A stretch of DNA of 64,000 nt from Mactromeris polynyma. Lineage: Eukaryota > Mollusca > Bivalvia > Venerida > Mactridae. The DNA lies in NCBI GenBank assembly GCA_032209605.1, contig JASFXZ010000026.1:3782001-3846000 (forward strand), read 5' to 3'. The position numbers were made by a program, and so were the translations under genes. Shown here piece after piece: positions 61,801 to 64,000 of the stretch (the first letter of the stretch is position 1; every line of letters begins with the position of its first letter). The notes under the pieces are model-generated. The model saw only the letters and a program-made list of their open reading frames with translations, had not been told where the DNA came from and made no database searches.

Positions 61801-63425
61801 TGAATACTCTAAAATATGACCCAGACTCATTATTAATACTCTAAAATATGACCCAGACTCATTATGAATACACTAAAATATGACCAAGACTCATTATGAA
61901 TACACTAAAATATGACCCAGACTCATTATGAATACTTTAAAATATGACCCAGACTCATTATGAATACTTTAAAATATGACCCAGACTCATTATGAATACT
62001 CTAAAATATGACCCAGACTCATCATAAATACACAAATATATGACCCAGACTCATTATGAATACTCTAAAATATGACCCAGACTCATTATGAATACTCTAA
62101 AATATGACCCAGACTCATTATGAATACACTAAAATATGACCAAGACTCATTATGAATACTCTAAAATATGACCAAGACTCATTATGAATACACTAAAATA
62201 TGACCAAGACTCATTATGAATACTTTAAAATATGACCCAGACTCATTATGAATACACTAAAATATGACCCAGACTCATTATGAATACTTTAATATATGAC
62301 CCAGACTCATCATAAATACACAAATATATGACCCAAACTCATGAATTGCTATCTCTCCGGCGAAAACATGAAACCTTTAATGGCCAAAATGTACAACTAT
62401 GTACAAGGTTTGCATAAAAGGTCGTTTATGAGTATTTGTTTCTTGGAATATAAACATATTCAAATAGGTTGGAGACGGTATAAACAAAAGCTTAGTTTTA
62501 CTTGAAAGTCGGAAGAAATTATGCATGAGGTAAACATTTCTGTAAATGGCTATTGTTAAAATATGTTTGAAATAATATTTGTGCTGTATTTTTTGGGTTC
62601 GAACAGGTTGTGTGGGCGGTTTTAAATGTAAAGATGGCACATGTTTGGACATATTTGCTAAATGTAATGGTACAAGGGAATGTACGGATGGTGAGGATGA
62701 ACCTTTGGACTGCGGTAAGGGCAAAACATACAACAAATGAAGTCTTTACACTATTTCTAAATCGTTTCCTTTTAGTTTTAAAACTGTCCTCATATTTGTA
62801 CCCCAGGTATATATAATTGATACTAACTTGCAAACATAAAAATGCGTACTTTGTGTGTATGATAGATCTTTGCTTATATTTTCATTGTGAACTGCTATGT
62901 TTTAAATTTACAGCTTTGAACTGGTCACATGTGGCTACCGTTGACTTTTCAACTTTTTCATTCATTTCTTGCTTTGTCATAGATATTGATAAAGATATTA
63001 CAAAAATGTGATTTTAGATGATGTTTATGCTCAGACACGTTTTCTCCTGAATTATATTTATGGTAGATAGCATTATTTTTATCAAAACACACTGAGAAAT
63101 AATTTTTGAGAAACCGGGCATGTTAATGCCTTCATACAGACGTTCTCTAAAACACTGCAGTATACATCTTCTTAAAGGTTTTCAGGAACTACAAAACACA
63201 ATTCCGATACAGGTACTTCCTGTGCTAGTGTTATAGAGAACTCCTGACTATCTACTTTTAAATATTACCGTTGCAGAATTCTGCCAACCTAATGATTTCC
63301 ATTGTGGATTTGGTGCATGTCTCACAAAGTCACACGTTTGTGATAGAATCCCTGACTGTTCTGATGGATCTGATGAATTAAATTGTCGAAAGTGTGTCAT
63401 ATTTCATCATTTATTGTATAGTTAA
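43849..63425 (+). CDS. Secreted/surface Ig-like and multi-LDLa protein (whole gene)
   Basis: Exons in order: signal peptide 43849-43897; Ig halves 45458-45650 and 47769-47911; LDLa 49087-49194, 50227-50334, 50851-50958, 51918-52030 (with stop), 53601-53708; linker 54158-54202; LDLa 54288-54395, 56501-56608; truncated LDLa 57171-57228. The second set is LDLa 57366-57473, 58441-58553 (stop), 60128-60235, linker 60684-60728, LDLa 60814-60921, 62607-62714, 63277-63425. Nearly all are phase 1-1, so exons can be skipped or added without frameshift. LDLa modules are small Ca-binding, disulphide-rich ligand-binding folds. An Ig domain ahead of an LDLa array suggests an extracellular recognition or scavenger role, which is inference. 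I cannot name an orthologue. The gene may continue past the window. Confidence 0.8.
44015..44184 (-). mobile_element. tRNA-headed SINE fragment
   Basis: On the minus strand the head reads GAGCCTCAGTGGTCGAGTGG with box B GTTCGAGTCCC, followed by unrelated body. It lies in intron 1 of the Ig/LDLa gene. Confidence 0.65.
45167..45413. mobile_element. CRE-type palindromic MITE, copy d
   Basis: Ends about 45 nt before the acceptor of Ig exon 2. Two intact tgacgtca cores. Confidence 0.88.
45458..45650 (+). CDS. Ig/LDLa gene exon 2: first half of Ig-like domain
   Basis: Acceptor tataacag, donor GCAAG/GTAGGA, phase 1 in and 2 out. Encodes [19 protein letters not shown] with the B-strand Cys, then [16 protein letters not shown] with the core Trp of strand C. 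An extra Cys pair (QKCDI, AICSG) near the start may form a second disulphide. Confidence 0.85.
45821..47269 (-). mobile_element. Tc1-like transposon, almost intact
   Basis: In intron 2 of the Ig/LDLa gene. The right end is like that of the other Tc1-like copy (reverse complement tatactgagcaaatatagaa). The left end is not certain; a weak match begins near 45821. Confidence 0.75.
46249..47076 (-). pseudogene. Tc1-type DD34E transposase, one in-frame stop
   Basis: 275 residues with an N-terminal helix-turn-helix ([29 protein letters not shown]) and the full catalytic triad: [16 protein letters not shown] and [10 protein letters not shown], with 34 residues between the second Asp and the Glu (DD34E). 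The frame hits TAG at 46251-46249 after KAIQQ but stays open after it for about 40 more codons ([20 protein letters not shown]...), which look like the normal C terminus. So a single nonsense mutation separates it from a full frame; the start may also be damaged. Confidence 0.88.
47769..47911 (+). CDS. Ig/LDLa gene exon 3: second half of Ig-like domain
   Basis: Acceptor caaacag, donor TATG/GTAAAA. Encodes [20 protein letters not shown] followed by GVYKCTGW, the Ig D-x-G-x-Y-x-C signature of strand F, then a G-strand like segment. It joins exon 2 in phase 2 across an intron carrying a Tc1-like transposon. Confidence 0.88.
47938..48174. mobile_element. CRE-type palindromic MITE, copy e
   Basis: Starts 27 nt after the donor of Ig exon 3. 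Contains tgacgtca twice and tgacgtcac. Confidence 0.88.
48240..48900. repeat. Unclassified dispersed repeat in Ig/LDLa intron 3
   Basis: The part 48410-48605 (cattccttgcgcccctgttc, ggcgttccctgtagcaactt) recurs reversed inside the MITE at 34300-34470 and as fragments at 50716 and 57231. Confidence 0.6.
49087..49194 (+). CDS. Ig/LDLa gene exon 4: LDLa repeat 1
   Basis: 108 nt, phase 1-1. Six Cys in order, with the Ca-binding end [16 protein letters not shown] complete. Acceptor tctacag, donor TGCG/GTAACT. Confidence 0.9.
49676..49812. mobile_element. CRE-type palindromic MITE, truncated copy f
   Basis: Only the left half is present, up to the centre ccatatcc; one tgacgtca core. Confidence 0.78.
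50227..50334 (+). CDS. Ig/LDLa gene exon 5: LDLa repeat 2
   Basis: 108 nt, phase 1-1. Contains [20 protein letters not shown] and the closing Cys; canonical Ca ligands. Acceptor tatttcag, donor TGTG/GTAATG. Confidence 0.92.
50716..50832. repeat. Half MITE joined to a ttccctgtagcaa fragment (duplication copy 1)
   Basis: The fragment atgttccctgtagcaaatta then the right half of the acagtaaaacctca MITE, ending 18 nt before LDLa exon 6. The twin is 57231-57347. Confidence 0.78.
50851..50958 (+). CDS. Ig/LDLa gene exon 6: LDLa repeat 3 (first copy)
   Basis: 108 nt, phase 1-1. Encodes [20 protein letters not shown] then [16 protein letters not shown]. The first Asp of the usual DGSDE is Tyr, so Ca binding may be altered. 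The sequence just before the acceptor is the end of a palindromic MITE. A SINE follows 29 nt after the exon. Confidence 0.88.
50988..51249 (+). mobile_element. tRNA-derived SINE with 13-bp target duplication (copy 1)
   Basis: The head is tRNA-like with box A (TGGTCCAGTGG) and box B (GGTTCGATTCC) and a TGT anticodon-like loop. The body ends in GGCGTTAAACCC and an aacaaac tail. A perfect 13-bp TSD (tgtatcattgttt) lies at 50975-50987 and 51250-51262. Its insertion is 29 nt after LDLa exon 6. Not a functional tRNA gene, because the body follows directly. Confidence 0.92.
51918..52030 (+). CDS. Ig/LDLa gene exon 7: LDLa repeat 4 ending in a stop (first copy)
   Basis: Encodes [20 protein letters not shown], then [16 protein letters not shown] and TAA at 52028-52030. 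There is no donor in phase 1. The only GT (TTC/GTAAAT at 52027) would leave phase 2 and frameshift the next exon. So the exon either ends a short isoform or is skipped in the long one. The second copy, 58441-58553, has the same end. Confidence 0.75.
52137..52336. mobile_element. CRE-type palindromic MITE, copy g (duplication copy 1)
   Basis: Left TIR shortened. Contains tgacgtcac. Its twin in copy 2 is 58659-58858. Confidence 0.83.
52378..53030. mobile_element. 653-bp foldback element (duplication copy 1)
   Basis: Inverted arms of about 160 bp, atggtggcatatta at the left and taatatgccaccat at the right, with an interior of repeated aactagataac and taacacgaatctta motifs. The 8-bp flanks ttaaaata / ataaaata differ at one base, suggesting hAT-like 8-bp TSDs. 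Confidence 0.85.
53466..53495 (+). CDS. 30-nt partial LDLa exon copy (first copy)
   Basis: A duplicate of the first 30 nt of the next LDLa exon with its own upstream intron end (gggttcgaacag) and a strong donor (GATG/GTAAGT). It is phase 1-1, so it could be spliced as a 10-residue mini-exon. Here the first Cys codon is TTT; in the second copy (59995-60024) it is TGT. It may equally be a dead relic. Confidence 0.35.
53601..53708 (+). CDS. Ig/LDLa gene exon 8: LDLa repeat 5 (first copy)
   Basis: 108 nt, phase 1-1. Encodes [20 protein letters not shown] then [16 protein letters not shown]. An N-glycosylation sequon (NGT) lies in the loop. Identical in the second copy. Confidence 0.9.
54158..54202 (+). 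CDS. Ig/LDLa gene exon 9: short acidic linker (first copy)
   Basis: Possible 45-nt phase 1-1 exon, acceptor tttgcag, donor CCAG/GTTATC, encoding [14 protein letters not shown]. The second copy (60684-60728) differs by one synonymous base. The size and phase fit a spacer between LDLa modules; there is no homology support. Confidence 0.45.
54288..54395 (+). CDS. Ig/LDLa gene exon 10: LDLa repeat 6 (first copy)
   Basis: 108 nt, phase 1-1. Encodes [20 protein letters not shown] then [15 protein letters not shown]. The final Cys codon is made across the junction (T/GT). Canonical Ca site. The following intron holds the satellite array. Confidence 0.92.
54731..56237. repeat. 32-bp satellite array, copy 1
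   Basis: About 47 head-to-tail units of 32 bp, consensus actcattatgaatacacta followed by aaatatgaccaag. Two main variants (cactaaaa / ctttaaaa and gaccaag / gacccag) alternate in blocks. It lies in the intron between LDLa exons 10 and 11. Confidence 0.95.
56501..56608 (+). CDS. Ig/LDLa gene exon 11: LDLa repeat 7 (first copy)
   Basis: 108 nt, phase 1-1. A close paralogue of exon 8: [20 protein letters not shown] then [16 protein letters not shown]. Its upstream intron end (gggttcgaacag) is also shared with exon 8, so the exon-intron unit was copied within the cassette. Confidence 0.9.
57171..57228 (+). pseudogene. Truncated LDLa exon at the duplication junction
   Basis: Matches the first 58 nt of the intact LDLa exon at 63277 ([19 protein letters not shown]), then breaks at tcaca and continues as the start of the second duplicated unit. 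The reading frame runs into a stop about 20 codons on. It lacks three Cys and a donor, so it must be skipped or it ends the protein. Confidence 0.88.
57366..57473 (+). CDS. Ig/LDLa gene: LDLa repeat 3 (second copy)
   Basis: Copy of exon 6. Three base changes, all amino-acid changing: N to K, N to Y and R to G, the second and third of them in the C4-C6 loop ([16 protein letters not shown]). Phase 1-1, 108 nt. Confidence 0.87.
57503..57763 (+). mobile_element. tRNA-derived SINE with target duplication (copy 2)
   Basis: Duplicated copy of 50988-51249, with the same 13-bp TSD at 57490-57502 and 57764-57776; it was copied with the segment and is not a new insertion. Confidence 0.92.
58156..58214. 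repeat. 59-nt near-perfect palindrome, only in duplication copy 2
   Basis: Arms of 29 nt (left starts attaccaaggactcgcattg) separated by a single T. The right arm matches copy 1 (about 51655-51683), while the left arm replaces unrelated sequence there. Could extrude a hairpin. Confidence 0.95.
58441..58553 (+). CDS. Ig/LDLa gene: LDLa repeat 4 ending in a stop (second copy)
   Basis: Copy of exon 7 with one silent change (CAT to CAC) and the same TAA after DENCS at 58551-58553. Like its twin it has no usable phase 1 donor. Confidence 0.7.
58659..58858. mobile_element. CRE-type palindromic MITE, copy h (duplication copy 2)
   Basis: Twin of 52137-52336, copied with the segment. Confidence 0.83.
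58900..59552. mobile_element. 653-bp foldback element (duplication copy 2)
   Basis: Twin of 52378-53030, differing by a few bases. Confidence 0.85.
59995..60024 (+). CDS. 30-nt partial LDLa exon copy (second copy)
   Basis: Twin of 53466-53495 with the first Cys intact ([10 protein letters not shown]) and the same GATG/GTAAGT donor; phase 1-1. Confidence 0.35.
60128..60235 (+). CDS. Ig/LDLa gene: LDLa repeat 5 (second copy)
   Basis: Identical over 108 nt to exon 8. Acceptor gttcgaacag, donor CTGCG/GTAAGG. Confidence 0.88.
60684..60728 (+). CDS. Ig/LDLa gene: short acidic linker (second copy)
   Basis: Copy of the 45-nt exon 9, same peptide [14 protein letters not shown], one silent difference (ACC to ACA). 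Confidence 0.42.
60814..60921 (+). CDS. Ig/LDLa gene: LDLa repeat 6 (second copy)
   Basis: Copy of exon 10 with one silent change (TAT to TAC). Same T/GTAAG donor arrangement. Confidence 0.9.
61152..62343. repeat. 32-bp satellite array, copy 2
   Basis: Same unit as 54731-56237 but only about 37 units, with a different order of variants and about 115 bp of left flank missing. The gacccag variant is more frequent here. Confidence 0.95.
62607..62714 (+). CDS. Ig/LDLa gene: LDLa repeat 7 (second copy)
   Basis: Copy of exon 11 with one replacement, Ser to Phe (CLDIFAKC). Phase 1-1, donor CTGCG/GTAAGG. Confidence 0.88.
63277..63425 (+). CDS. Ig/LDLa gene: intact last LDLa repeat, reads to a stop
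   Basis: Encodes [20 protein letters not shown] then [17 protein letters not shown], a full LDLa with a complete Ca site. No GT occurs at the usual 108-nt boundary. The frame goes on [12 protein letters not shown] and stops at 63423-63425. So it may be the terminal exon, with no transmembrane segment, or a donor a few bases on (AAA/GTGTGT) may be used and the gene continue past the window. Confidence 0.75.
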
Positions 63426-64000
63426 ACATCCACCGTTGTATTTGCTGACTGATATCTAAGTGACAATTTTATAAATAATACATTTTATTGCCAACATTTT
63501 AACATTAAGGTGAGGGGTATTCACAAGGTACAAATATACAAAATCATCTTGTATTACAACGTACTACCCTCGTAGTTGTTTATGGGTTTCCAAAAGCAAT
63601 TTTCTCAGATGTGCATCTTTGTAATTTGGTACTTTTTATATTGCCATTTTTTTGAAAAATTAACAATAACAATGTCGAAATTAATTAACTGATGTAATCA
63701 ATTTTTAAACTGTAATTATTAGACTGCACGAAAGCATTTATCAATGACGGCTTAGTAAAAATAAAAACATTCTACAAAACACACCACGGTGTATAACCCG
63801 ATATGTATTCCGTCGAGTGATGCGTTTGCGACAGAGTGAAGCGTTCCAGGCTGATGAGTTGTGGTGTAAATTTTCTAACCAATAATTCGTAATTTCGATG
63901 TTTCTCTAGGATCTCGTATCATCTGAACGACCGTGAATATCAACATTTACTATTAAACGATACAAAGCGATATATTTGCGAAATAAAGCTGGTATCGTCT
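63426..64000. other. Downstream of the last LDLa exon
   Basis: No coding exon recognised. An AATAAA-type signal occurs at about 63981. Either 3' flank or the start of a further intron. Confidence 0.4.

Larger units (their letters stand above)
57229..63334. repeat. Tandem segmental duplication, copy 2 (6.1 kb)
   Basis: Second copy; see 50714-57228. It carries copies of all LDLa exons, the SINE, the CRE-type MITE and the foldback element. Private features are a 59-nt palindrome at 58156-58214, a shorter satellite array and scattered single-base changes. Confidence 0.92.

Overview
The window is animal nuclear DNA, most likely from a bivalve mollusc. It is AT-rich, its genes are split into many small exons with GT/AG introns, and its introns are full of tRNA-headed SINEs, palindromic MITEs, Tc1-like elements and minisatellites. 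The species call is an inference from gene and repeat style; no marker fixes it. Three host genes can be reconstructed by hand from splice sites, codon phase and protein motifs.

(1) Minus strand, about 661-10358: a CARD-containing caspase of caspase-2/9 layout. Seven coding exons join in frame to 460 residues. It looks like a pseudocaspase. The catalytic His of the SHG motif is Tyr (LSYGG), the usual QACRG reads QACGV, and by my alignment the P1-binding Arg of p10 is Glu. (2) Plus strand, 11152-31444: REV1, the translesion DNA polymerase/deoxycytidyl transferase. Nineteen coding exons add up to exactly 3930 nt (1309 aa plus stop). It has BRCT, catalytic palm (VDMD and SCDE), little finger, two UBMs and the C-terminal interaction domain, plus an AT-hook-like PRGRP motif. 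The caspase and REV1 are head to head, with about 0.75 kb between their first exons. (3) Plus strand, 43849 to at least 63425: a secreted or surface protein with a signal peptide, one Ig-like domain split over two exons, and a long array of LDL-receptor class A (LDLa) repeats. Almost every LDLa repeat is a symmetric phase-1 exon of 108 nt.

The LDLa part has been duplicated in tandem. About 50714-57228 is repeated as 57229-63334, nearly identical, with a junction inside an LDLa exon. Each copy carries a 32-bp satellite array, a 653-bp foldback element, a CRE-containing MITE and a SINE. An uncollapsed-haplotype artefact has to be excluded.

The 12.4 kb between REV1 and the Ig/LDLa gene holds no recognisable host coding exon. 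It contains a 1.29-kb element with 9-bp target duplications and long TIRs, a 2-kb 43-bp minisatellite, a degraded Tc1-like element, a tRNA/Deu-type SINE and several MITEs. No CRISPR array, operon or functional tRNA/rRNA gene was seen.
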